Below, piece by piece: positions 11,101-22,560 of a stretch of 64,000 nucleotides of DNA. Made by a program: the position numbers and the translations under genes. The notes beneath the pieces were generated by a model. It ran no database searches, was not told the DNA's origin, and saw only the letters and a program-made list of their open reading frames with translations. Source of the stretch: Elephas maximus indicus (Eukaryota > Chordata > Mammalia > Proboscidea > Elephantidae); assembly GCF_024166365.1 (NCBI RefSeq), contig NC_064830.1:89644968-89708967 (forward strand). Direction: 5' to 3'. Position 1 is the first letter of the stretch. Each line of letters starts with the position of its first letter.

Positions 11101-11578
11101 GAATGGGGAAGATCTTACCACTGGCTGGTGGCAGCTGCCGGTCCTCATAGAGGTTTGTAAGGAACAGACTATTGATGAGGGTGGATTTTCCCAGGCCTGA
11201 CTCCCCTGTGGACAGGACAGGCCAAGCTGGTCAGGTGAGAGGACCGTTAGGGTTCCTGAAGGGCCTTCTCTCCCCTGACTCCCCTCTCCAAACCTCCCTG
11301 ACCTGCCACCATCAATGTGAAGTCAAACCCCTTCTTGACGGACTTGCGGTGGAGCTGGTTGGGGAGGGCTGCAAAACCCACATACTCTTTGTCCTGTTGG
11401 GGCGGGTGGAGGGAAGGCAATATGAGGCTGTTGGGAGCAGCAGGCAGGGCTCCCAGTAACTCTTGAGCTTGGAGGCTAGAAGTCAGTCTACTGTGGGTTG
11501 AGGCCTGGGCATGGGGACCCTGAGGGCAGGGGTTTGGGGGCAGAGATGCCTAGGTTCCTGGGCATCAGGACTCACCAT
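8186..11578 (-). CDS. SEPTIN1: SEPTIN1, GTP-binding cytoskeletal septin
   Basis: Septins bind GTP and polymerise into filaments; SEPTIN1 is lymphoid-enriched in humans (family knowledge). Eleven coding exons in minus order: 11578-11576 (Met only), 11393-11303, 11205-11119, 10874-10751, 10428-10294, 10201-10084, 9459-9358, 9255-9156, 8918-8759, 8473-8383 and 8272-8186. These translate to 365 aa (human 367). P-loop GESGLGKST is at residues 32-40, G3 motif DTPGFGDS at 89-96 and G4 GKAD at 170-173. The septin unique element runs through [16 protein letters not shown] and the C-terminus is a short Gln-rich coiled coil ending EQSDTL. One residue differs at an exon start (Gly in place of remembered human Glu in KESIPF), and two residues are missing near RPGARASRS. 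The donor after the exon at 10294 is non-consensus (GTCTGG). Confidence 0.96.
9460..9720. repeat. Degenerate GAGACAGA purine-rich tract
   Basis: In a SEPTIN1 intron. Imperfect repeats of GAGACAGA and related purine motifs; low-complexity, no coding content. Confidence 0.7.
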
Positions 11579-11870
11579 GGCCCTGCTAGCTGTCGCAGCA
11601 CCTGCTGTCGCTCCCCACTTCCTCTGGTGGGGCAGGAAGTTGAACACAGCAAACAAGGGGGCGGGCTGTGAAGGAAGCTGAAATGCTGGAACTGGTTCAG
11701 GCCCAGAAAGGTGGGGAAAGTCCCCACCTCCTTGATCCCTTTACCCATCACTCCTAGAATCAGCTTCAACTCCTTCAACACCTTTATTTCAAGCCCCATT
11801 GTAGCCCCATCACCCCCATAGGAAGTAAAGGGTAGGCAAAGAGGAAGGAAGCAGTCTGCTCTCCCTGACA
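11579..11870 (-). promoter_or_regulatory. SEPTIN1 upstream/5' UTR region
   Basis: Immediately upstream of the SEPTIN1 ATG. Two ETS-like sites face each other (ACTTCCT at 11617-11623 and AGGAAGT at 11634-11640), which would suit lymphoid expression. No TATA box or CpG island seen. Function inferred from position only. Confidence 0.35.
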
Positions 11871-11879
11871 AGTGAGATT

Positions 11880-12043
11880 AAAAAAAAAAAAAAAAAAACC
11901 CATTGCTGTCTATTCTATGCCAACTCATAGTGACCCTACAGGACAGAACTGCCCCATAGGGTTTCCAAAGAGTGGCTGATGGATTTGAACTGCTGACCTT
12001 TTGGTTAGCAGCTGAGCTCTTAACCACTGTGCTACAGGGATCC
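11880..12043 (-). mobile_element. AfroSINE, reverse orientation
   Basis: Oligo-A, CCCATTGCTGTCTATTC tail, body AGAACTGCCCCATAGGG, reversed head TTAGCAGCTGAGCTCTTAAC. Full-length type. Confidence 0.9.
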
Positions 12044-12199
12044 TACAGGCTTTGACAGAGATGGTAAAAACAAACTCCCAGAGTCTGAGTGGACCAGAAG
12101 CCACAGGCAATGCAAATGGGAGTGGAGGCAGGAAGGACCATCAATTTTTCGTGTCAAATCATGCAATGGATCCTTAAAAGGACTCCAGGGCTATAGACA

Positions 12200-13830
12200 T
12201 TTCTTAGACATAACCAAACACCTCTTGGGATTGGTTTTCTGGGTTTGAAGGCTTACGACTATAGTCTCCGGGGACAACATGGTCAATTGGCATAATATAG
12301 TTCATAAAGTTTATGTTCTACATCCTAATTTGGTGAGTAATGTCTGAAGTCTTAAAAGCTTGCAAGTGGCCTTCTAAGACAAAACTAATCAGCCTCTTCA
12401 CTTCCGGAGCAAAAGAGAAAGAAGGAAACCAAAGACTCAGAGAAGAAACTAGTCTATAAGACTAACAGTTTACACAAACCACGGCCTCATCTACCCTGAG
12501 AGCAGAAGAACAAGATGGTGCCTGGCTACCACTAACAACTATTCTGACCAGGGCCACAATAGATAGATCCTAATTGAAGGGGAGAAAAATGTGGAACAGA
12601 ACTCATTCTTAAAAAGTCCAGACTTCCGGGATACTGAATGCTTCAAAGGTCAGCGGAGCAAGGGCGGGGGTTTGGGGACCATGGTTTAAGGGGACTTCTA
12701 AGTCAATTGGCAAAATAATTCTATTATAAAAACATTCTGCATCCCACTTTGAAATGTGGCATCTGGGGTCTTAAATGCTAACAAGCGGCCATCTAAGATG
12801 CATCAATTGGTCTCAACCCACCTGGATCAAAGGAGAATGAAGAGCACCAAGGTCACACGATAACTATGAGCCCAAGAGACAGAAAGGGCCACATGAACCA
12901 GAGACTTACATCATCCTGAGACCAGAAGAACTAGTTGGTGCCCAGCCACAACCAATGACTGCCCTGACAGGGAGCACAACAGAGAACCCCTGAGGGAGCA
13001 GGAGATCAGTGGGATGCAGACCCCAAATTCTCACAAAAAGACCATACTTAATGGTCTGACTGAGACTAGAGGAATCCCAGCGGTCATGGTCCCCAAACCT
13101 TCTGTTGGCCCAGGACAGGAACCATTCCCGAAGACAACTCATCAGACATGGAAGGGACTGGACAGTGGGTAGGAGAGAGATGCTGATGAAGAGCGAGCTA
13201 TTTGTATCAGGTGGACACTTGAGACTGTGTTGGCATTTCCTGTCTGGAGGGGGGATGGGAGGGTAGAGAGGGTTGGAAGCTGGCAAAATTGTCACGAAAG
13301 GAGAGACTGGAAGGGCTGGCTCATTAGGGGGAGAGCAAGTGGGAGTATGGAGTGAGGTGTATATAAACTAATATGTGACAGACTGACTTGATTTGTAAAC
13401 GTTCACTTGAAGCTCAATTAAGAAAAAAAAAGTCCAGACTTACTGGACCCTTTGAAACTAGAGGACTCCCGGAAACTATCACCCTGAGAGACACCTTAAA
13501 CTTTGAACCAAAACTACCCCCGAGGTCTCCTTTTAGCTAAATAACAGATTGGCTCATAAAATAAAAAATATTACCTGTGAGTATTGTGCACCTTTAAAAA
13601 ATTACCTATATGAGACCAAGTGGTCAACAATTAACCTAAAGCAAAGATGCAAGGGGACAGGGAAACAAGATTACTGAAAACAAAACATCCAGAACGGAAT
13701 TAATGAGAATACTCACAGCTGACACGACACGCTGTGAAAAATGTAACCAATGTTGCTGAACAATTTATGTAGTTATTTTTAAATAGGAACCTAATTTGCT
13801 GTGTAAACTTTCACCAAAAACCAAAATCAT
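12200..13830 (+). mobile_element. Old L1 3' UTR fragment, split by a younger L1
   Basis: The two halves, about 12200-12610 and 13442-13830, align in order with the 3' region of another old L1 at 55.7-57.9 kb. Shared strings include GTCTTAAAAGCTTGCAAGTGG near 12350 and AATGTAACCAATGTTGCTGAA near 13740. Only untranslated 3' sequence is present; the interruption is the separate element at 12626-13426. Confidence 0.75.
12626..13426 (+). mobile_element. Younger L1 3' end (subfamily A) with TSD
   Basis: 5'-truncated L1 made of 3' UTR only. It ends TTCACTTGAAGCTCAATTAAG plus a short A tail. The 15-base duplication AAAAAGTCCAGACTT flanks it exactly (12611-12625 and 13427-13441), and the host L1 resumes on the far side. 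Confidence 0.88.
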
Positions 13831-13884
13831 GTTATTAAGAAAAGGTGCGGGGGCGGGGGGGGGGACGCTAGGTCTTTGGACTTT

Positions 13885-14360
13885 GGTCGAGACCTTTCAG
13901 AATCCTGGCCAAGGCACTCCCCTGCTCAAAACCCTCCAAAGGCCTCCCAGTGACCACAAAGTCAAGTTCAAGTTCTGGCCTGGCACCCAAAGCATCCCCC
14001 ATCTGGCTTCATCACTCGATCTCCCACTTCCCCAAACATCATTGGGTCTGTCCACATTGAGATTTCCTTCTGCACCAAGTGAACTCCTGTTTATCCTACA
14101 ACTTTTGATTCAAAGGGCTCTTCCTCTCTTCTGACACCTTCCCCAACCACCCCAAGCAGAGTCATCCTCCCTCCTCTGGGCTCCCCAGCACCCTTCACAG
14201 ACCCCTCCAATACCTATATTTGCTTACCCGACTGTCTCCCGCATATCCTCTTCTGCTTCTGGCTGAGCTTGCTGAGGGTAGAGACTGTCTTCCTAATTTC
14301 TATACCCCCAGGGTTTCATGTAGAGCCTGGCACAAAGAAGGTGCCAATAAATAATATGCT
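13885..14360 (+). repeat. L2 LINE fragment
   Basis: Shows the L2 pattern CCCTGCTCAAAACCCTCCAA, a CTGGCACCCAAAGCATC block, and a 3' end with CTGGCACAAAGAAGGTGCC and AATAAATA. Confidence 0.7.
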
Positions 14361-14409
14361 AGATAAATAAATACAAGAAAGGCTGGGAGGCTGCTACAGA
14401 ACATGTCAA

Positions 14410-14680
14410 AGGAGCCTTGCTTTGGATTCAGAAAGAACTCAAATCCCAGCTTTACCAGCCTACTTGCTATGTGACCTTGGACGAGTCATTTGACCTCTCT
14501 GAGCCCAAATTTCCTCGTAATAAAATTAAATACACACATTTCAGCTTTGTTATCAGCACTCAGAGTGGTTAAGTACATGGCCTTTGGAGTTCATCAGATA
14601 TATATAGATACAAACCCTTGCTTTAGCATTTATGACTTGGTTGACCTTGGGCAAGTAAATTAACCTCTGAGTTTTTAAAG
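14410..14680 (+). repeat. Two MIR fragments in tandem
   Basis: Both carry the MIR core TATGTGACCTTGG..TCATTTGACCTCTCTGAG or its diverged form (GGTTGACCTTGGGCAAG). Confidence 0.75.
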
Positions 14681-14837
14681 CAAGTCTTACCATGGTCAAT
14701 AATCTGAATCCTCGCTACCTTTCCAGCCCCATTTTCTTCCTCAGCTCCTTTTGGTTTTATTTATTATTTCCATTTTATCACCATAGCTCATCCCTTTCCC
14801 CTCCCTACAGTAAGACAACCACTGTAATGTACTCCTT

Positions 14838-15089
14838 CTTGTTGTTAGTTGCCTTCAAGTCGATCCCAACTCATAGCAAACACATGTGACAGACATGCTC
14901 CTGTTCTTTCAACTCGCAGTGACCCCACGCGACAGAGTAGAACTGCCCCATAGGGTTTCCTTGGCTGTAATCTTTATGGAAGCAGATCTTGTGGTCTTTC
15001 TCCCATGGAGCCACAGAGCAGGTTAGAACTGCCAGCTTTTCACTTAGCTGCCGAACACTTAAACCATCTGCACCACCAGAGCTCTTTCT
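14838..15089 (-). mobile_element. AfroSINE, long variant with RTE-like tail
   Basis: Reverse orientation. It begins (its 3' end) with TTGTTGTTAGTTGCCTTCAAG, very close to the 3' terminus of the RTE at 18115, and has the middle GTAATCTTTATGGAAGCAGA and TCTTTCTCCCATGGAG blocks of the longer SINE subfamily. Confidence 0.85.
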
Positions 15090-15101
15090 AATGTGCTTAA
15101 A

Positions 15102-15271
15102 CCAAAAAACCTGTTGCCGTGGAGTTGATTCCAACTCATAGCGACCCTATAGGACAAATAGAACTGCCCCATAGAGTTTCCAAGGAACTGCTTTGTGTAT
15201 TCTAATTTCTGACTCTTTGGTTAGCAGCCAAACACTTAACCTGGTGGCTTAACATCACCACCAGGGCTCTG
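15102..15271 (-). mobile_element. AfroSINE, reverse, with TSD
   Basis: Flanked by TAATGTGCTTAA at about 15090-15101 and 15272-15283. Tail CCTGTTGCCGTGGAGTTG; head region slightly rearranged near TTAACCTGGTGGC. Confidence 0.88.
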
Positions 15272-15404
15272 TAATGTGCTTAACATATATATTTTTTTGG
15301 TTCGTATGTGCTTTGAAAAATGTGTACTGTGTTTGGAGGGTACATTTTAATATATATAAATGATATACGTTTACATAAATGTATATATATATATGATATA
15401 TATG

Positions 15405-15546
15405 TGGAAACCCTAGTAGCGTAGTGGTTAAGTGCTACGGCTGCTAACCAAAGGGTCGGCAGTTCGAATCCGCCAGGCGCTCCTTGGAAACTCTATGGGG
15501 CAGTTCTGCTCTGTCGCTAGGAGTCTGAATCGACAGCACTGGGTTT
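15405..15546 (+). mobile_element. AfroSINE, forward, with TSD
   Basis: Head GGAAACCCTAGTAGCGTAGTGG, B-box-like AGTTCGAATCC and tail GAATCGACAGCACTGGG. The duplication ATGATATATATGT is at 15393-15405 and 15547-15559, inside a (TA)n-rich stretch (about 15340-15404). Confidence 0.92.
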
Positions 15547-15699
15547 ATGATATATATGTACATATACATATAAATGTGTGTGTATATAGACATCATTCTA
15601 TTAACTTTTTTTGATCAACATTATTTTTAAGATCCATCCATCCATCCATACCGCACTATGTATATCTTATCCTTACTTCAGCCTCATTCCTAGTACTGT

Positions 15700-15985
15700 T
15701 ACACTCATGCAACTTTGGGAAAGTCACCTCTCTGGGCCTCAATTTCCTCTTCTATCACATGAGATTCGAAACTCCTGCCACACTGAACTCTGAGGTTGTG
15801 CAAAGATTATATGATTATAGACACATATAGCAATTAAGAGCTCTTCATCTGTTAAACAGCACCATTAACACAGGGTCATGATGAGGATTATATGGGTTAA
15901 TATACATAAAAATCTGTACACAAAGTACAATGCCTGGTACATTAGATGAGCTCATACAGAAATATTATTATTATTATATGAGCTA
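15700..15985 (+). repeat. MIR fragment
   Basis: Diverged MIR: AACTTTGGGAAAGTCACCTC, CTCAATTTCCTC, then GATGAGGATTATATGGGTTAAT and a 3' tail of ATT repeats. Confidence 0.65.
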
Positions 15986-16412
15986 AGGAGTGTGATGATG
16001 TCACCAGCTCGAATTTACTGACTCCTCTTCTAAATTAGTTGCTGAGGACCCACATGGGGTGAATGAGTCAGGATTGCTGCTCTCTGGGGAGACGGAAACA
16101 GCCACAAGTAAGTGTAGCACACAGCATGCACGCTAAAAGTGTAACGGGGGTAAAAACAGAGTACTTAGAGATAAGCAAAAGGGAAGGGATAATTATACTC
16201 CTCTCCACTCTACCGCAGCCCTTCCTCCTACATTTCACATCAGGCTAAGCAGCCCTATGGCCTGACTCCCTCCCTCTCTCTCCATGAATATATTCAACTG
16301 GTTTCCAAGCCCTGCCCGTTAATCAGAAAAACTGGTCTCCTTCTCTCCACACCCTTGGCCCTGCTCTAGGTTCAAACTCTGATGAACTTTCCCCTGAGTT
16401 ATTTCAACAGCC

Positions 16413-18028
16413 TTTTAAAAAATGATATGAAAAATGGGCAAAGGTGCTTCACCAAAGAAGACATTCAGGCAGCTAACAGATACATGAGGAAATGCTCAGG
16501 ATCAGATCATTAGCCATTACAGAAATGCAAATAAAAACTATAATGAGATACTATCTCACGCCAACGAGGCTGGCATTGATCCAAAAAACACAAAATAATA
16601 AATGTTGGAGAGGTTGTGGAGAGACTGGAACACTTATGCACTGCTGGCGGGAATGTAAAATGGTATAGCCACTTTGGAAATCGATTTGGTGCTTCCTTAA
16701 AAAGCTAGAACTAGAACTAACATACGATCCAGCAATACCACCTCTTGGAATATATCCTAGAGAAATAAGAGCCTTTACACAAACAGATATATGCACACCT
16801 ATGTTCATTGCAGCACTGTTTACAATAGCAAAAAGATGGAAGCAACCAAGGTGTGCATCAATGGCTGAATGGATAAATAAGTTATGGTATATTCACACGA
16901 TGGAATACCACACATTGATAAAGAACAATGATGAATCTGTGAAACATTTCATAATATGGAGAAATCCGGAAGGCATTATGCTCAGTGAAATTAGTTGCTA
17001 AGGACAAATATTGCATGAGACCACTATTATAAGAACTCAAGAAACAGTTTAAACACAGAAGAAAATATTCTCTGATGGTTATGAGGGTGGGGAGGAAGGG
17101 AGGGAGAGGGGTATCCGCTAACTAGATAGGAGACGAGAACTACTTTAGGTGAAGGGAAAGACAGCACATAGTACAGGAGAGGTAAGCACAACTGGACTAA
17201 ACCAAAAGCAGAGAAGTTTCCTGAATAAGCTGAATGCTTCAAAGGCCAGAGTAGCAGGGGTGTGGGTCTGGGTATCCTGGTTTCAGGGGACATCTAGGCC
17301 AACTGTCATAATAAAACCCATTAAGAAAACATTCTGCATCCCACTTTGGTGAGTGGCATCTGGGGTCTTAAACACTAACATGCAGCCATTTAAGTAAGAT
17401 GCATCTATTGGTCTCAGTCCACCTGGAGCAAAGGAGAATGAAGAACCTCAAAGACACAAGGTAATTATGAGCCCAAGAGACAGAAAGGGCCACATAATCA
17501 GAGACTACGTTAGCCTGATACCAGAAGAACTAGATTGTGCCTGGCTACAACCGATGACTGCCCTAACAGGGAATACAACTGAAAATCCTTGATGGAGCAG
17601 GAGAGCAGTGGGATGCAGACCTCAAATTCTTGTTAAAAAGACCAGACTTAATGGTCTGACTGAGACTAGAAGGACTCCAGAGGTCATGGTCCCCAGACCT
17701 TCTGTTAGCCCAAGACTGGAACCATTCCCAAAGCCAACTTTTCAGACAGGGATTGGACTGATCTGATAAAAAATAATATTGGTGATGAGTGAGCTTCTTG
17801 GCTGAAGCGGACACATGAGACTATGTGGGCAGCTCCTGTCTGGAGGGGAGATGAGAAGGCAGAAGGGGACAGAGGCTGGTTGAATGGACACAGGGAATAC
17901 AGGGTGGAGAGAAGGAGTGTGCTGTCTCACTGAGGGGGAGCAACTAAGAGTACTTAGCAAGGTGTATATAAATTTTTGTATGAGAGACGGACTTGATTTG
18001 TAAACTCTCACTTAAAGCACAATAAAAG
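16413..18028 (+). mobile_element. L1 3' end: ORF2 C-terminus plus 3' UTR (subfamily B)
   Basis: 5'-truncated L1. From 16413 to about 17000 it encodes the diverged ORF2 tail; MFIAALFTIAKRWKQPRCAS and the MEYHTLIKNN region match the usual L1 ORF2 end, and that frame stays open at 16801-17001. From 17000 to 18028 is an approximately 1 kb 3' UTR ending CTCACTTAAAGCACAATAAAAG. Subfamily B is told from A by GCACAATAAA instead of GCTCAATAAA and by GGGCAGCTCCTGTCTGG. No clear target-site duplication found. Confidence 0.88.
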
Positions 18029-18114
18029 AATACCACCTGTAATCATCAAAAAATAATGATACATATATTCATTTACTTTGGGTATATTCATTTATTATAC
18101 AACCAACACATGTT

Positions 18115-21100
18115 GTTGTTGTTAGGTGCCATTGAGTTGGTTCCGACTCATAGCGACCCTAGGCACAACAGAATGAAACACTGCCCAGTCCTGCGCCATC
18201 CTTACAATAGTTGTTATGCTTCAGCTCATTGTTGCAGCCACTGTGACAATCCACCTGGTTGAAGGTCTCCCTCTTTTCTGCTGACCCTGTATTCTGCCAA
18301 GCGTGATGTCCTTCTCCAGGGACTGATCCCTCCTGACAACAAGTCCAAAGTATGTAAGATGCAGTTTCGCCATCCTTGCCTCTAAGGAGCATTCTGGCAG
18401 CACTTCTTCCAAGACAGATTTGTTCGTTGTTTTGGCAGTCCATGGTATACTCAATATTCTTCGCCAACACCACAATTCAAAGGCATCAACTCTTATTCGG
18501 TCTTCCTTATTCACTGTCCAGGTTTCACATGCCTATGATGTGATCGAAAATACCATGGCTTGGGTCAGGGGCACCTTAGTCTTTAGGGTGACATCTTTCT
18601 CTTCAACACTTTGAAGAGGTCCTTTGCAGGAGATTTACCCAATGCAATGCGTCTTTTGACTTCTTGACTACTGCCTCCATGGCTGTTGATTGTGGATCCA
18701 AGTAAAATGAAATCCTTGACAACTTCAATCTTTTCTCCGTTTATCATGATGTTGCTCATTGGTCCAGTTGTGAGGATTTTTGTTTTCTTTATGTTGAGGT
18801 GTAATCCATACTGAAGGCTGTGGTCTTTGATCTTCATTAGCAAGTGCTTCAAGTCCTCTTCACTTTCAGCAAGCAAGGTTGTGTCAGCTGCATAACGCAG
18901 GTTAATGAGTCTTCCTCCAATCCTGATGCCCCGTTCTTCTTCATATAGTCCAGCTTCTCGGATTATTTGTTCAGCATACAGATTAAATAGGTATGGTGAA
19001 AGAATACAACCCTGACGCACACCTTTCCTGACTTTAAACCAGTCAGTATCCCCTTGTTCTGTCTGAACGACTGCCTCTTGATCTATGTAAAGGTTCCTCA
19101 TGAGCACAATTAAGTGTTCTGGAATTCCCATTCTTTGCAGTGTTATCCACAGTTTGTTATGATCCACATAGTCGAATGCCTTTGCGTAGTCAATAAAACA
19201 CAGGTAAACATCCTTCCGGTATTCTCTGCTTTCAGCCAGGATCCATCTGACATCAGCAATGATATCCCTGGTACCATTCCTCTTCTGAAACCAGCCTGAA
19301 TTTCTGGCAGTTCCCTGTCGATATACTGCTGCAGCCGTTTTTGAATGATCTTCAGCAAAATTTTGCTTGCGTGTGATATTAATGATATTGTTCTATAATT
19401 TCCACATTTGATTGGATCACCTTTCTTGGGAATAGGCATAAATATGGATCTCTTCCAGTCAATTGGCCAGGAAGCTGTCTTCCATATTTTTTGGCATAGA
19501 CGAGTGAGCACCTCCAGCACTGCATCTGTTTGTTGAAACATCTCAATTGATATTCCATCAGTTCCTGGAGCCTTGTTTTTCGCCAGTGCCTTCAGAGCAG
19601 CTTGGACTTCTTCCTTCAGTACCATCGGTTCCTGATCATATGCCACCTCTTGAAATGGTTGAATATCAACTAATTCTTTTTGATATAATGACTCTCTGTG
19701 TTCCTTCCATCTTCTTTTGATGTTCCCTGCGTCGTTTAATATTTTCCCCTGGAATCCTTCACTATTGCAACTTGAGGCTTAAATTTTTTTCTTCAGTTCT
19801 TTCAGCTTGAGAAACGCCGAGCGTGTTCTTCCCTTTTGGTTTTTCATCTCCAGCTCTTTGCACATGTCATTATAATACTTTACTTTGTCTTCTTGAGAGG
19901 CCCTTTGAAATCTTCTGTTCAGTTCTTTTACTTCATCAATTCTTCCTTTTGCTTTAGCTGCTCGATGCTCAAGAGCAAGTTTCAGAGTCTCCTCTGACAT
20001 CCATCTTGGTCTTTTCTTTCTTTCCTGTCTTTTCAGTGACCTCTTGCTTTCTTCATGTATGACGTCCTTGATGTCATCCTACAACTTGTCTGGTCTGCGG
20101 TCACTAGTGTTCAATGCATCAAATCTGTTCTTCGGATGGTCTCTAAATTCAGGTGGGATGTACTCAAGGTCATATTTTGGCTCTTGTGGACTTGCTCTGA
20201 TTTTCTTCAGTTTCAGCTTGAACTTGCATACAAGCAATTGATGGTCTATTCCACAGTCAGCCCCTGGCCTTGTTCTAACTGATGATATTGAGCTTTTCCA
20301 TCGTCTCTTTCCACAGATGTAGTCAATTTGATTTCTGTGTGTTCCATCTGGTGAGGTCCATGTGTATAGTCGCCGTTCATGTTGGTGAAAGAAGGTATTT
20401 GCAATGAAGAAGTCATTGGTCTTGCAAAATTCTATCATTTGATCTCCGGCATTGTTTCTGTCACCAAGACCATATTTTCCAACTACTGATCCTTCTTCTT
20501 TGTTTCCAACTTTCACATTCCAATCGCCAGTAATCATCAATGCATGTTAACTGCATGTTCGATCAATTTCAGACTGTAGCAGCTGATAAAAATCTTCTAT
20601 TTCTTCATTTTGGCCCTAGTGGTTGGTGTGTAAATTTGAATAACAGTCGTATTAACTGGTCTTCCTTGTAGGTGTATGGATATTATCCTATCACTGACAG
20701 CATTGTACTTCAGGATAGATCTTGAAACGTTCTTTTTGACGATGAATGCAACACCATTCCTCTTCGAGCTGTTATTCCCAGCATAGTAGACTATATGATT
20801 GTCCGGTTCAAAATGGCCAATACCAGTCCATTTCAGCTCACTAATGCCTAGGATATCGATGTTTATGTGTTTCATTTCACTTTTGACGATTTCCAATTTT
20901 CCTAGATTCATATTTCATACATTCCAGGTTCTGATTATTAATGAATGTTTGCAGCTATTTCTTCTCATTTTGAGTCATGCCACATCAGTAAATGAAGGTC
21001 CCGAAAGCTTTACTCCATCCACGTCATTACAGTCGACTCTACTTTCTACTTTGAGGAGGGAGCTCTTCCCCAGTCATCTTTTGAGTGCCTTCCAACCAGG

Positions 21101-21344
21101 GGGGCTCATCTTCCAGCACTATATCAGACAATGTTCCACTGCTTTTCATAAGGTTTTCACTGGCTAATGCTTTTCAGAAGTAGACTGCCGGGTCCTTCTT
21201 CCTAATCTGTCTAGTCTGGAAGCTCAGCTGAAACCTGTGCTCCATGGGTGACCCTGGTGGTAACTGAATACCGGCAGCATAGCTTCCAGCATCACAGCAA
21301 CACACAAGCCCCCACAGTACGACAAACTGACAGACACGTGGGGG
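18115..21344 (-). mobile_element. Near full-length RTE (BovB-like) LINE with TSD
   Basis: Non-LTR retrotransposon, 3.2 kb, minus strand, flanked by AACACATGTT at 18105-18114 and 21345-21354. The 5' part (to about 20911) is a leader. The AP-like endonuclease follows (SELKWTG; GDWNVKVG; IDHQLLVCKF) at about 20911-20079. Reverse transcriptase comes next: finger block NKAPGTDGISIEMFQQ and YRTISLIS near 19600-19400, palm GVRQGCILSPYLFNLYAEQI, YAAD where the active site should read YADD, and thumb near 18700. The C-terminal block RRILSIPWTAKTTNKSVLEE is at 18510-18200. Its 3' end is a TTG/CAA-rich tail. The frame is interrupted in a handful of places (near 20560, 20000-19650, 19150 and 18550), so it is dead as a protein source. 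Relationship to BovB is from remembered motifs. Confidence 0.93.
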
Positions 21345-21354
21345 AACACATGTT

Positions 21355-22560
21355 CATCATAAAAAAATTAGAAGATGCAGCTGAATAAGGAAAACAATTA
21401 AATTTAATATCACTACCCTGATATATTCCCATTTTGGTGTTTATCCTGCCAGATTTTTTCTTATAGGTATACACGTATATATACAAAGACATATTTACAA
21501 AAAGTAGCGCCATACTAACTTTGTGCTTTTGTCAACTTAATATGTTTTGTAGATCTATGATATTATACATCTACATTATTATTTTCATGGATACTTTGTA
21601 TTTAGGTTTATTCCCATTCTTCCCTCTGATGGACAATGTTGAGCTGGGGTGAACATGTTTGTGGTGCTATCACTGTATACTTATCCAACCATTTCCTTTA
21701 GCTTGATTTCTGTATGGGGAATTACTGAGCCAAAGAAAATCACATATATAAGGCATTTGCACATATTGAAAAATTGCCCTGAGGAAAAGGCTCTTGCCTG
21801 GTTGCTGTGTTTAGCGTAGTTGATATGAATTAATACTGACACAAATGTCCCATTTACATCATACGTATTAACTCCAACAAATATGCTCAATCATTCATGT
21901 GTTAAGGTTTAGGGGCTGTTTGCTTAGAGAAAGGAAGGTTCCATCTTCAGCTTCATCTGTGGCAGTGTGTGGATTATCTGGGTTAGTTCTTTTTCATCTC
22001 ATCATCATGTGTCTCTGATGTCTTCATAGTTATCTATGGCCCCACAAGGCATCCCTGGAGGGGCTTCTGTGTCTTTAGACCAGAGGACAGGTTCAAACCT
22101 TTGTCTTCTGTGACAGCTGGCTCTGCAAGTAAGGTAACCACAATGTGCAGGCTGGCCAGTCTCTAGGGGAAGGTTCCTTCAGGACAGGCTGGCTCTTAGC
22201 CAGTAGTTACCCTCTTACATCTGTTTCCCAGCACAAATGCCTGGCACACGGTGGACGCCCAGGAAATCGGTATGGAACAAATGAATAAACTTATTTATGC
22301 TTCCACTACTTACGTATCCTCACGGCACATTCAAACAACACTATTTTCTATTTCCTTCTCTGAGGATGTCTTAATCACATTTGGATCTCAAGCTTCTAAC
22401 CCATAGTAGGTTTTCAGTTAGTGTGTAGGCCACTGTTCATTTCATTCCCTTTATCTGGAGTTCTTCATTCAGCCCCCACTCCAACAGCCTTAGGAAATCC
22501 TTTGCCGAAAGGATCAGCTAAAATGTCACCTTTTCCTTCTTTGGTTACTCGAGTCAAAAT
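21355..22560. other. Intergenic, no gene seen
   Basis: AT-rich sequence between the RTE and the next MIR. A MIR/L2-type 3' tail (TGCCTGGCACACGGTGGACG) is near 22230. No long frame or promoter signal. Confidence 0.6.

Noticed and set aside
15405-15470. tRNA gene-like A and B boxes
   Set aside because: These are SINE heads: many copies with target-site duplications and non-tRNA bodies; no cloverleaf that closes properly.
18583-19167. Open reverse-transcriptase frame as a host gene
   Set aside because: It is the palm/thumb part of the RTE element at 18115-21344, with active-site change and broken neighbours.
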